DNA of 64,000 nt, taken from contig JAQFVV010012446.1 in the NCBI GenBank assembly GCA_028023455.1, positions 5,211,501 to 5,275,500 of the forward strand, in the 5' to 3' direction. The notes beneath the pieces were generated by a model. That model had not been told where the DNA came from, searched no databases, and saw only the letters and a list, made by a program, of their open reading frames with translations. Shown here piece after piece: positions 11,471-22,745 of this stretch. The DNA comes from Epiperipatus broadwayi (taxonomy: Eukaryota; Onychophora; Udeonychophora; Euonychophora; Peripatidae). The first letter of the stretch is position 1, and every line of letters begins with the position of its first letter. A program made the translations under genes and the position numbers.

Positions 11471-12049
11471 TGTAGTGATGATGACATGAGACCCCACAGC
11501 AGACAATTCTTGTGTGTAGAGAGTTCATTATGTCTATTAAAAAAGGTTGCAGTTTCATGACTGTGGCTTTGTTTGACCAAGTGATGAGAATATACTTTTT
11601 TACAGTTGCTAACAAAAAGTCTCTGTGTGTTGCTTGTGCCACTTCTTCTGCCATCACAGGGGAAAACTCCAATTCTTCCAAAAACAGGACACCACCAAAT
11701 TTAGGGCCTTCATTTTTGGTTGATGGAAGTGGGCATCTGCTCAATGCATCCACATTTGCAATCTTCCTTCCTGGTTTGTATTCCAGCTTAAAAGAATAAG
11801 CATTTAGTGTGTGTGCCCATCTTTGCATTCTGGGTGATAATTTATGTGTTGCTTATCTGAAGTAAATATGCCTAGCAGGGGTTGATGATCTGTATTTATT
11901 TTGAATTTGATTCCAAAGAGGAATTGATGGAAACGTTTAACGCTGAATATTATTGCCAAAGCTTCCCTGGCTATTTACGCGTAGTTCCTTTCAGCTTTAG
12001 ATAAGGTACATGAGACAAAAGCAACTGGGGCAGTTGATACATTGGGCAA
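11457..12049 (-). pseudogene. Gypsy RNase H and linker region (degenerate)
   Basis: The upstream frame ends with MCDASPYEVGAVLS at about 12055, the start of the RNase H domain and its first Asp. After a frame-disrupted stretch the protein resumes as MQRWAHTLNAYSFKLEYKPG and ANVDALSR, the hallmark end of Gypsy RNase H before the linker to integrase. Multiple frame changes lie between 11829 and 12049. The domain would degrade the RNA strand during reverse transcription. Confidence 0.87.
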
Positions 12050-13190
12050 TCATGTACTTAGTACTGCCCCCACTTCATATGGTGAAGCATCACACATAAT
12101 CTGGACTTCCTGGTTAGGATCAAATGGCACCAATACACTATTAGAGGTCAATGCCTCCTTAAGTTTTTTAAATGTCTTTTTATGACTCATTGGCCAAGTC
12201 CATGTGATGTTTGTTTGTAGTAAGTGATGTAGGGGTTTGGCTATGGTTGCTGGGCCTGGAAGGAAATTATTGTAGAAGTTTAAGAGTCCTAGAAATTCTT
12301 TTAGTTCTCTTTTGTTCCTTGGAAATTGGGCATTTCTAATTGCATCCACTTTTCTTGGTGATGGATGGATGCCCTTATTATCAATTTTATATCCCAGGAA
12401 ATCCACAGTGTTTATTCCAAAGATACATTTTTCCTTGTTTGAGTTCAATCCACTGTATGACAGTCTTTCCAACACTGTATGTAATTTTGCACATAAGTCA
12501 CTCTTCGACTTGGCACAAATTAAGATATCATCAGAGTATGGATAAACTCCAGGGATGTCTCCCAGAAAATTGTCTATGACACATTGAAATATCCCAGGTG
12601 CCACACAGATTCCATATTGTAAGCATTTCACATGAAAAGCTCCTTGATGAGTGATGATGGCTTGTATATTTGCTGATGCCTCATCGACTGGAAGTTGAAG
12701 ATAAGCCTTGGCCAAATCTATTTTTGTAAAAATAGAGCTAGGTGGAAGAGATGCCAAAAGGTGGTGGACTGCAGGTATTGGGTAAGGGTGATTCTGGAGG
12801 CCTTGTTAACAATCATCTTGTAGTCACTACCTAATCTCACTTCTCCTGTAGGCTTGAGGATTGGTAACAGTGTTGTCCATATTGGTTGATCTCTGGCTCA
12901 ATGATTCCTTCCCAGAGCAATATCTGTAATGCAAGATCTACCTTATTTTTCATGGCAAGAGGTAATGGCCAGGCTCTCATTCTAATTGGAGGATAAGTTG
13001 GATCCACTGGCAGTGAAATGGCTGGCCCTTTATAAGTTCTTATTGATGGGTTGAATACTTGTGGATACTTGCTAATGACATCTTGGATGGATGGTTCAGT
13101 AATACTATGAACTCCTGATAGTATAATATCCAGAGGGCTGAACCATTCACAGCCCAATAGACTTGTGCATGGGTTCTCTGCTATCAACAA
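12050..13190 (-). pseudogene. Gypsy reverse transcriptase (frameshifted)
   Basis: The N-terminal part (12837-13190) has LLGCEWFSPLDI and VDPTYPPIRMRAWPLPLAMK, then a frameshift near 12870. The continuing frame gives LLPILKPTGEVRLGSDYKMI and a second shift near 12780. The main block (12050-12757) has SSIFTKIDLAKAYLQLPVDE, QYGICVAPGIFQ, the catalytic box YSDDILIC, VDFLGYKIDNKGI, and the thumb/connection motif ELKEFLGLLNFYNNFLP. Motifs are in the order of Ty3/Gypsy RT and the Asp pair of the YxDD box is intact. The enzyme is disrupted only by frame changes, not by loss of the catalytic motif. Confidence 0.94.
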
Positions 13191-13217
13191 TCGTAAGAGG
13201 CATGTATCCTTCCCATA

Positions 13218-13493
13218 TTATATAGGTACTATGCATTGTCCTTTAAATGCTATTGCATGATGTTGGAAGTCTCTTAGTATGATATTGACTGGTTGTAATT
13301 TAGGTATCAGTTTCTTACATACATCCGTGAATGTATCATGTGACATTATGGAATATTGTGACCCTGAGTCAACCTCCATTTTGCATTCTCTGCTGTATAT
13401 GTATATATGTGCAATAGCTTTACGTGTCAAGCCATTGTGGTGCACTGCATGGATGTGATCTACAACTTTGTCTTCCAATTCAATCACTGTCAT
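13218..13493 (-). pseudogene. Gypsy aspartic protease region
   Basis: The 91-codon minus-strand frame contains CKMEVDSGSQYSIMS, the active-site segment with DSG in place of the commoner DTG. It is followed by a hydrophobic strand with ILRDFQ. Position between Gag zinc knuckles and RT fits the protease that cleaves the polyprotein. The frame is separated from RT by a stop around 13215. Confidence 0.85.
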
Positions 13494-13510
13494 GCACTGG
13501 TTAGGGGTCC

Positions 13511-14345
13511 TCAGAGTATTACATTGCTTTGCTCAGCAAACATGCTGTAGGTGTCCCATTCTCTGACAGAAATGGCATTTGGTTCTTTTAAAAGGACATT
13601 CCACTCGGTTGTGCTGACCACTGCATCCATCGCAAGGAGTGGTTCCTGACCAAGGGGTTTCATTGTTTCTTTTGAATGCCGGTGTTGAGAGGGTGTTAGT
13701 GACTGCAGAGGATTATTAAGATGAACTGTTGGTCTGTTCCATTGAATAAGGTTTATGGTTGTTGTGGATGAGCTTGTGGCATGGATTTTATGCACCTGTA
13801 TTGATGCTGCCTCCAGGGCTAAGCTATGCTGAACAGCCATTTCCAAGGTTAAGTTTTCTTCCATTAGTAGTTTGTGTTGTGTTGCCTCATTGCAAAGTCC
13901 ACAGACAAATTGGTCCTGAAGATGCTCTGTAAGTGAAGGTCTGAATTCACAACCCTCTGTCAGATGTCAGAGGTTTCCAAGAATGTGCTTACACTTTCTC
14001 CCTCTTATTGCCAACAGTGATGAAATTGAAAGTGCTGGTATATGATGGATGGCTGTGGGTTAAAATACTGTTTTAAGATTTTAATGATGTCTTGGTATGA
14101 TTTTTCCTGAGGCAATGCTGGAGATATAAGGGAGCGCAGAATACTTAATGTTTTTAGACCACATGCAGCAAGGAGAGTTGCACACTTCCTGTCGACAGAA
14201 TTTATGTTATTCGCTTTGCAAAAAAAAATCCACTTGTGATGCATATGTATCCCACAGGTGTGGTGAGTCAGTGTCGAATGACGCAAGAGAGCTGATAGTA
14301 GCCATTACATGGTATAATAAGTTGACAATTCTAAAATTTATCTGA
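13511..14345 (-). pseudogene. Gypsy Gag with two CCHC zinc knuckles (frameshifted)
   Basis: Two zinc knuckles lie at 13536-13634 on the minus strand: CDGCSGQHNRVEC (CX2CX3HX4C, one residue short in the centre) and CHFCQRMGHLQHVC (canonical CX2CX4HX4C), followed directly by a TGA. They are in a different frame from the long open frame 13511-13864, so at least one frameshift separates them from upstream Gag. N-terminal pieces include WIFFCKANN and KSYQDIIKILKQYFNPQPS (14005-14286), which resemble the capsid region (DIIKxLKxxFxP). In life this would be the structural, RNA-packaging protein. Confidence 0.85.
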
Positions 14346-14457
14346 ACATTTGGGTTTTTTTAAGTGAGAAGAATTGCATGTTTACGTATGCTAGTTGCCT
14401 TATATATATATATTTTTATACAGCGTTGATCTTGTTTGCATGTTCATTTAATATCCC

Positions 14458-14470
14458 ATCCTTATCGCCA
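14458..14470 (-). other. Primer-binding site of the Gypsy element (tRNA-Ser-like)
   Basis: Seven bases inside the 5' LTR the element's strand reads TGGCGATAAGGAT. This is close to TGGCGACGAGG, the complement of a GACGAGG-acceptor tRNA-Ser 3' end plus CCA. The tRNA assignment is from memory; position is seen directly. Confidence 0.65.
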
Positions 14471-14477
14471 ATATTTG

Positions 14478-14709
14478 TGTTATGTCCACATCCATTTAAA
14501 TACAAATACTAATCAGTTGTTTACACTTAACATTTTTTTATACTATACATTTATTATATTTACAATGTGGCTGTACATGACCTTCATTACAGTGGGTTTA
14601 ATTTAGTAAGTCCAACAAAAACGTGTTGATGCCATTACTCAAGTTCGTGACTAAAAAATGTTCATCCCGCAGCTAACCTTTGTGACGTCTTGTAACCCAA
14701 TACATAACA
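14478..14709 (-). repeat. 5' LTR of the Gypsy element
   Basis: 232 bp, direct repeat of 10169-10398 with about 19 differences including two single-base indels. TG...CA ends with an 8-bp terminal inverted repeat (TGTTATGT/ACATAACA). AAAAA follows outside. Confidence 0.93.
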
Positions 14710-15606
14710 AAAAAAAATCATCCTTATTAATTCGTAAACATAAGTGAAAATAAAAAAGAGCAATGTTGATATGGACAAAAAGAAATCAAGGTCTCATAAT
14801 CTCCACACGATTGAAATGAAGATGGCGAATCTTTTGCTTTAATCGATCGTTCATATAATTTAAACCGATCGACAATATGTTCTATTGTGAAAATCAAGAA
14901 CAAAATTAAGGAATATTTTCAAATTCATACACTGTCAAGTTAATTTTCATTATGCTTTTAAACTTTTTTAAATAGTATTTGTCTAGATTTTATATGTATA
15001 TGATTGTGTTGCTGGTGTCTATATACTGTATTTAGCCTCATTTTTTTTCTCTGTTAAAATAAAAATATTAGATAAAAAATATTTTTGAAGTATGAAAATT
15101 TATTAAATATTAAGAATTCTTTAAACTTTTTTTAAAAATAGAAACATAATTTTTAGCAGAAATATATAGACTTCCCACATTTTGAAGCATCATACAAACT
15201 TTAGGACAAACAACATTAAATCCAAAACCCTACCACGAGCTTTCACGAAACTCATTATAAAAATGGATAGATACAACACATCATACAGACAGATAGATAG
15301 AGTACATTAGTGATAAATCCCTTGTAATGAAAACATTATAAAATCAAATAGAAAACACAGACCGAACTAGCAATAATTATAAAAGAAAAGAGTAAGAATA
15401 AAACAGACATCCTTTTTGCAATCAAGCAACCTAGCAACATCACTATGAATTAAGCAAATATTTATTTGAGGAATAGACATGAAATTAATGAAAATAAGGG
15501 GAAATGAACAATTAATGAAAAATGAATAAGAATTAATGATTATGACTAAAAGATATATAAATCTAAAAAGTGAGAAAGATGGAAATGAAAAATTATGAAG
15601 ATAATG
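14710..15606. other. AT-rich sequence, nothing recognised
   Basis: No gene. The 90-aa minus-strand frame at 15367-15639 is low-complexity and borders the tandem repeat below. Confidence 0.4.
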
Positions 15607-15884
15607 AATCACTAATCTTATGATGAAAATAGAAATCAAAGAAGGATGAATAAATTATGATGATAAGTAAAAATAATATGGTTGACAGAAATTAAAAGAA
15701 AATAAGAATAAGGATGAACTATTATGATCATGATAATGAAGAATCAATCACTAATCTTATGATGAAAATAGAAATCAAAGAAGGATGAATAAATTATGAT
15801 GATAAGTAAAAATAATATGGTTGACAGAAATTAGAAGAACATAAGGATAAGGATGAACTGTTATGATCATGATGGTGAAGAATC
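15607..15884. repeat. Two tandem copies of a 139-bp unit
   Basis: The unit starting AATCACTAATCTTATGATG at 15607 restarts at 15746. The copies are nearly identical, including AAATCAAAGAAGGATGAATA and ATAATATGGTTGACAGAAAT, with a few substitutions near the end. Confidence 0.9.
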
Positions 15885-16231
15885 AATTCGATGTTGCAAA
15901 AGATAAAGGATCCAAATTTTAAATAACCACTAGAATAGGTTCAAGTTTTTGGGTTATTAGTTAATTATAATAATACTAAGAGATTAATGTAATGGAAATA
16001 AAATAGATTAACAAATAATGTTTAATAAGTGGAATCAATTTTTAAAATTATTTATTAATGATTTCTCAGGGGTCTTATTAATTTTATAAATTAGCATATA
16101 ATAACGTATATCTGGATAAACAAGAGGGATTTTATTGCTATCAAACACACAGATTGAAATAAATAATAAAAAAAATTATTAAGAAATATCTGATTCAGCA
16201 CAATAATAATAATAATGACAAGATTAAGTAG
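15885..16231. other. AT-rich spacer
   Basis: Nothing recognised. Confidence 0.35.
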
Positions 16232-16682
16232 TGCTCCAATGCAATCCATAGTAATCAATGGATGCAAGAAGGTTTGTGCATAAAATCCCTACCTAGTGCA
16301 TACTCATCTAATAGGAATATGATGATTTGGTTATTAAATAAGCAAAGTCACCAAAAAGTATGGATGTTGAACTGAGTTCAGATCTATACAACTATATAAG
16401 ATAATGAGCTTAAATTGAAAGTATTATGTGTTTTCATTTTTCACCCAATGCTTTATAGTTAGCTAATAACGAAAAAGTGGCTGCTGGAGGGTTGCATTAG
16501 ATCCTAAGATCTAGGTGAAGTACTCTCAGATCAAGGCTCCTCACTGATGAAAGCCACAAGTTAGAAACTAGTCTGGGGATATTGAATGAGTAGGCACTAG
16601 GTAGGAATTTTATGCACAAATCTTTTTGCATCCATTGATTATTCTGATGTGCACTGGGCCGCTGCTGTATGGAAAGTTTAAC
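16232..16682. repeat. Fold-back element, family A, copy 3 (with central segment)
   Basis: Left arm TAATCAATGGATGCAAGAAGG and ATAAAATCCCTACCTAGTGC; right arm TAGGCACTAGGTAGGAATTT, GCATCCATTGATTATTCTG and CTGTATGGAAAGTTT. The centre contains TGCTGGAGGGTTGCATTAGA and CTTTATAGTTAGCTAATAAC, shared with the full-length copy at 40.84 kb. The inner part of the left half is deleted relative to that copy. Confidence 0.75.
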
Positions 16683-18786
16683 CAATGGAATTGTAGGAAA
16701 ATATCAACATCCGTTTTGATATTCAATTGTAGAAAACACATGGAAGAATATTCATTAATATACATTTTTTTATTTATAATAAATATTTGAAAATAAATCA
16801 TTTATTTTAAAAATCAAGGTATACTCGACATTGTAAAACACATATTATTGAATAATCATTTAAATAAAAGATTACAAATTCTGAAGGAATTGTTGATTGT
16901 TGAAATCGTGAAACTATTTGTGTTGCTAATTAAACTATTTGTGATTTTTGTAAACTGGAAGAAAACACAATCATTGAATATTAACACTGGTTTTAAGACA
17001 ATATTACTATACATGGTTTTATGATTCCGGGTTAACAATTTAAATATCCTGTTTGAATAACTTTTTATACCTTTGATTATTATTAAATTATTTCGTTAGT
17101 GAATCATTAATTTTGAATTATTGTTAATTTAACGACAATATTAATAGGTAAATATTTTATTCAGTAGTTATAATTAAGCAAAAGTCACATTCGGTTTTAT
17201 AGGTCCATTTAAGATGATTTATAACTTAAATTAATAAGACTTCAAATAAACATTTGCCAAGAATTTTTGCATTAAGAGTCTGTATTCATTTATGACTAAT
17301 TTGAAGTCAGAAATATATGGGTTATTAATATTATTTTTAAATAATTAATAAACTGCAATGATTTTTTCACATTTAATAATCTTACTTATGAGTCAATGGC
17401 AGTAATAATTAATTCAGAATGACATTTCATTTTTAAAGGTGTTCTTATAAGCATAAAAGAAGAATTACTTTAGCTTTTAAAAATATAAAACTTTTAAGAT
17501 AGTTCGCATAAAAAATTTTTCTTGTAGGAAAAGTTCAAAAAATACTCTATCTTAATTTTGAAACTATGACACCAGTATTTGTTATTTGTTTTACTGTTTT
17601 CACATTTAAAAGAATCAATAAATAATTTAGGAAAAATTATATTTAGGGCATGTAGAACTTCTCTTGAGTATTATAATTCTTTGAAGCTGTTTATCCTGTT
17701 GCAGCTTCGATCCAACTAGTGAAATAAATTTTCTGAATTGTCATCGAGTGGTTCTAATGTTTTCTCTGTGAGTGAGGGTACATTTATTTCATAACATATT
17801 TTATGGAATAGCTTAAAAAAAAATACTTTATGCTTTTCTTTTAAAAAAAATTTTAAATAAAATTTAAGCACAATATTTAGATGAAGAATAAGTCTTTTCC
17901 TTGATAGTCTGAAATAATCTCTCTCTTAAGTTTTTTGCAGTTCTATTTATTAATTCTTTAATTAAGGGCTGATTACAAATTAAAACCAATCAAATTCTTA
18001 ATTGTTAACATAAATCTTTGTTAAAAATGCAAATCTCCACCTTCTGACCTTAGATAAACCTAATTGAAATAAACTTATTAACAAGTTAAAATTAAAAAAT
18101 AATATATAAAAAAATTCAATTTTTAAATATTTTTGACTTCTACTAAAAATTAATTTTAATCTTGATTTTTTTTTAAAACTATCATTTAACTATAAACTAT
18201 TAAAATAATTATTTGTTTTTATTGAAAATAATACTAAATTATTAGATTATATTAAAACTATTTTAATTGTCAAACTATATATGAGCACATTAACATACAA
18301 CTTGACCGAAAAATGTAAAATATTGATTAAATAACTTGGGCACTTAAATTAAAGTATTTCAAATATTAATTTAGAATAATGATTAAATAAAAGCAATTTT
18401 AATAAACATTTTAGAAAACTATTAATATTCTACCTTAAATAATAAACCAATTAATACCAGTTTAGTTTAAAAATAAATAATATTGATTTTAACATTATTT
18501 AACTGCTATGATTATTATTAATTAATAGAATTTAGATTATTGTAAGTTAATTACTTACAGAGATAAAATATTTATTATCATTAGAATATTATGAGAAGAT
18601 TAAGTTTTCTTATCTTCATATCACTACAATAAATAACTATTAGAACACTCTATTGATTTTAGCCATAAAATTAATAACTAAGATTATAGCTTAATAAAAT
18701 TTTAAATTTTAAAGCATCTATTAAAAAATAGAACTTGATCAAGATCAAGCGACAATAAAGTTACAACAATAGCCTACAATAAAGTT

Positions 18787-18789
<3 letters not shown>
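16683..18789. other. Very AT-rich sequence, nothing recognised
   Basis: About 2.1 kb with no supportable gene or repeat; open frames are short and unremarkable. Confidence 0.4.

Positions 18790-18874
<85 letters not shown>
18790..18874. repeat. (AT)n microsatellite
   Basis: About 42 uninterrupted AT dinucleotides. Confidence 0.98.
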
Positions 18875-18877
<3 letters not shown>

Positions 18878-20236
18878 TGATAACGACCTTTTTCAAAACA
18901 GCAGCACACTACATCTTTTTTAATAATGTTTTTATTTTACTTGCCACAACAATTTTCACATATTTAAAAGATCGGTATAATTTAAAATGATTTAGTTCAA
19001 ATTATAAATCAATTTTATACATTATTTTGCTTAGAACACATCACATATATATATAGTATCTTGTTATTTGGTCATTTGCTATTTTTTAAATTGTTCTAAA
19101 ATAATCTGTAAAAATTATATACATCACACCTGTGTTTAGTATGGCAAGATGATGAAATCAAAATTTTATTAAAGAACAACAAATGTTTGTCTAAATATAT
19201 TTCAAGTATTGTAAACAAGATTTTAGCATTGTGTGAACTTCTTATAATCAACTAATAATGTATTTGTCAAATTCATTCCATTAAATAAAATAAAGAATTC
19301 ATTAGTTTTTTTATATTTTTTATATTGAGTATTTTTACAAAGAAGAGTATGTTCATCATACGACAAAGTAATACAAAAGTTGAGGTAGGTCTGGTAATAT
19401 GATGAGCTGGCATATGGTATCCCCCATAGCATCCAATACCTTAGCCTTGTGTTTTACAGTAAGTATAATCCCTGATTATGAACAATTTTTAAAATAAAAA
19501 AAACGAAATCTTGGTAACTTCGAATTCTCAAAAGTTCCCGAATGACAAAGCATTTACACTGAATAAAATTGCTGAGATGTCCAGCAGTACAAATAAATGA
19601 AAATAAAGCTAATGTTTAATATTACAACCTTAAATGATTTAATCCTCTGCTTAATGGTATGCATAATAGTGAATCACGCTATGAATATCAAATGAGACAT
19701 TTATTTAATTATTTAATTCCTCCATTTAATTAGTCATTTGTACTTTCCCATATATGCTTCAAACAAAATTGAAGCTTCCAATTATATGGCCCATTTGTGT
19801 GGTTACAGTAATTGATGCTTAATTCTTAATTATGATCTTTCATGAACAAAATAATAAATTAAACAAGAGAGTTCTTAAACCATCAACCCCATAAGTCTAT
19901 TTTAACATAGTAAACATTAAATCTTATAGGAAATGAGTGATAAATTCTTAGCATTATAATTTACTTTACTTTAAAAAGAAAAAATATAGATCAAACTGGT
20001 GAGGTTGAACTGAATTGGCATGTTAAATAAAAGAAAATGTTAAAACATCATAGATGAAATATAATAATATTACACAAAATGCACAGACTCATAAAGCTAA
20101 AATAAAGTGAAATCAAAGTTAATATGATAAGAAATATAGTACAAATTAGAGAGAGGTCATTAAAAGAGAGATTAAATATAAAAAAGATTAATTAGTATAT
20201 ATATAGCAAGCATACAACTTTACAAAGATATTGGAC
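18875..20236. other. AT-rich sequence, nothing recognised
   Basis: No supportable gene. Confidence 0.4.
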
Positions 20237-20592
20237 TGTTACCTCAGTATACTCTGGTCAAGAGCTGATGATTCACTCCCTGAGCTTCAGTTTATGATGA
20301 CCAGCCTCAGCAATTTTGATCATTATTACTTCTTTATTGGTGACAGCATTCTTCCAGCAGGAGCTTCATGGTGGTATTCCAGAGACAACCCCAAGAGCAA
20401 AAAGGATAGTTTGGCTTCCTACTCAACATGGCAATCTGAATCATTTGTCACTATAGTTTCTTTTCCTGTTGTTCTCATTGGGAAAAAGAAACTAAAAAGA
20501 GTGCCCTTATCTCCAATCTACTATATTTATACACACTAAACTTTTACAGGAATGCCTCTTTATTTGGCCTAGAGCAGATATGAGAATTAACA
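20237..20592 (-). mobile_element. Possible LTR remnant
   Basis: A block of higher GC content than its surroundings. Read on the minus strand it starts TGTTAATTC, has a TATA-like GTGTATAAATATAG near 20525 and AATAAAG near 20334, and ends ...GTAACA (TG/CA ends). It lies downstream of a decayed minus-strand Gypsy pol fragment, where a 3' LTR would be. There is no partner LTR, no clean purine tract and no target duplication, so this is a weak inference. The 102-aa plus-strand frame across it shows no family resemblance. Confidence 0.25.
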
Positions 20593-21469
20593 AATTATTT
20601 ACCAAATTTTAGCCCATTCTTAATTAAAAATAAGATGTAAGAAGCTGATATGGTTCAAATCACATTCCAGCTTGAAACAATTTAAGAATAAAAATAAATA
20701 AAAAAAAATTTCATTAGCAAAATATTTTTAGATAAAATGATTTAATTATAAAAGGTAAAACCTAAAACAAAATATGATAAGAAAAAATATTTTAATAATG
20801 AAAGCTGATCTTTAAAATATTTAATTATTGAAGTAAATAATAGGTAATTTGAATCATTTTGGTTATATCTTCTTTCTTTTTATATTTTTACAAATTGAAA
20901 TTAAATAAATTTTTTTTAGAAATAAAACTTAGTGTAAAAATTTTCCTTTTGAAAAAAATAAAGATAAAATATTAAAAGTAACAAAATTAAAATTATAAAA
21001 ATTGTTATATGAAAAATTCAATTATATATTTATATTCTGTAGTAGGTGCCTTTTAGTAAATTAAATATGATTGTGTTTGAACCCTTGTAGATTGTTAGTT
21101 TTTTATGAAGGAGAATATGAAGCTCACTCTGACTACAGAGTGATGCTTCATACTTCCCACTTAAAATGAAAAAAAAAAAATAAAATTAATACTTAGGTCT
21201 GTAGGTGGCGAAAAAAAGTGATAAATTAATGTATTCTAAAAAAAACTATATGACTAACTTAGATTCTAATCGATCTATCCTTTCATTGGTTGGACTTGGT
21301 GTTGTTTTTTTAATTTAATTGAGGGCCAAAATTTGACATTGGATTTTTTTTATTTTTTGGGTCGAGCAGTATGTTTTAGTTGCTGCACTAAGTCCCTTTC
21401 ACACCATCATTCCTTCAATAGGAAAGTATTGTTTTAAATTTTCTGACCAGTAGTCCTTTATATAAGGAT
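20593..21469. other. AT-rich sequence between LTR-like block and Gypsy pol remnant
   Basis: Nothing firmly recognised; may be decayed internal sequence of the same retroelement. Confidence 0.3.
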
Positions 21470-22745
21470 AAACTCTCCAATTGAATGTATCCCTTCGATC
21501 TTGGTGGGGTCAATAGGTGGGTAGTCTTTGGGAGGAGTGTCCTGAAGATTTCCAGACATGATTCTCAAAATGGAGTCTTTTCAGAGTGAACCCAGTGGAC
21601 CCATTAACAGTATGATTTATGTAATATATGATTTCATCAGTTCTATTTACTCTACCGTGATGACCCATAAAAGTATATGTGCAAGAATCAATTGATTTCT
21701 CTCATAATTCTTACATGGCTTTGACTGGTGGTTTCTAATGGATGTTAAATGGTGCTTCAAATTTGCTTAGACATCCAAACTCTCTACTCCTTAGATCTAA
21801 ATGCTGAGACATGGTCAGAGAGAAATAATGTCAGGTGTTCCCACTTCTGAAAATTGTCTGTTTTGTAAGACAGAATGGTGTTTTTAGAATTGGCTATCCT
21901 GAGTGGGTAAACCCACACATACATTGAGAATACATCATGACCAGGAAGTAATGAAACCTCTGAAATGTAGAAATGGGGATAATGATCAATTGCAAGAATT
22001 TATTAGGTTTGGATGCTGTGATAGGTTGAAGGATACCTGCATATGATTTGTTAGGGGAATTTCTTTTGACATATTTGGTGCATTTCTAATAGGAGGATAT
22101 AGTTGTACATGCTTGCAGTTAAACTGCCTTTTAGGTCTCTTCAGTCTTCTCACATAAATGCCCCAAAACTTGGTGCATGATTTATGAGCCGATTCTTAGT
22201 TTATGGGGAGTCGTGATTTTTCATGGGTCATTTTTCCCAGGAATATTTGCAAGACACCTTCACTTAATTGGTATTGTATGTGTTTTTCTGGGAGTTATAA
22301 AGTTAGATCTACCCTCCTGTAGTTTATGAATAATCTGACAGTATTGAGGTTCCTCCTCTTGCCAATACTGAAGATTTTTCAATTCGGTATCTATTGATTT
22401 CCTTGAAGGTTGCCATGACTTGACCATGTTTTCTAACAAATGTAGTTTTGTGTTTGGATTGGTATGGGGTATCAGCTCAGGATATTGGCCATGACCCAGG
22501 CAATACATTACACTGTATCTAAATTTTTGCAATGTTAGGCTCCACCTGATGAGATGATAATTTTTGAGGAAACTCTTATTTAAAAACTCCAAGTATTTGT
22601 GGTCAGTGACAATGACCCACTTCAGAGCCCAGTCAAAATTTTCTGAAATTTCTCAAAGGCCCAGACAATGATGAGTGTCTCCTGCTCAGTGATATTATAA
22701 TTCATTTCCACTCCTTTCAAGGTCCCCCTACTAAAATATAGACAT
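21470..22745 (-). pseudogene. Second Ty3/Gypsy pol remnant (RNase H to integrase), heavily decayed
   Basis: On the minus strand near 22622-22735 the text reads LKGVEMNYNITEQETLIIVW followed by AFEKF, a typical Gypsy RNase H segment. It continues (22260-22592) with a piece matching the family's HxYLEFLNK and the stretch HLIRWSLTLQKFRYSVMYC, equivalent to the RNase H end where relatives have RWxLxLQxFxYxVxYxPG. Further left, broken pieces such as VYPPIRN suggest the integrase zinc module, with many stops and frame changes. It is clearly a different element from the one at 10-14.7 kb. Confidence 0.72.

Larger units (their letters stand above)
10169..14709 (-). mobile_element. Complete, inactivated Ty3/Gypsy LTR retrotransposon
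   Basis: Two direct LTRs bound an internal region whose minus strand encodes, in order, Gag with zinc knuckles, an aspartic protease, reverse transcriptase, RNase H and integrase. That order (integrase last) is diagnostic of Ty3/Gypsy. The LTR ends are TGTTATGT and ACATAACA. A 5-bp AAAAA lies directly outside each end, consistent with a target-site duplication, though homopolymer context weakens this. A PBS-like and a purine-rich tract sit in the expected places. The reading frame is broken at many points, so no intact polyprotein remains. By hand count the LTRs differ at about 19 of 231 positions, indicating an old insertion. The clade within Ty3/Gypsy was not determined. Confidence 0.95.

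Noticed and set aside
20231-20539. 102-residue plus-strand frame
   Set aside because: No domain recognised, no splice context, and it overlaps a possible LTR remnant on the other strand.
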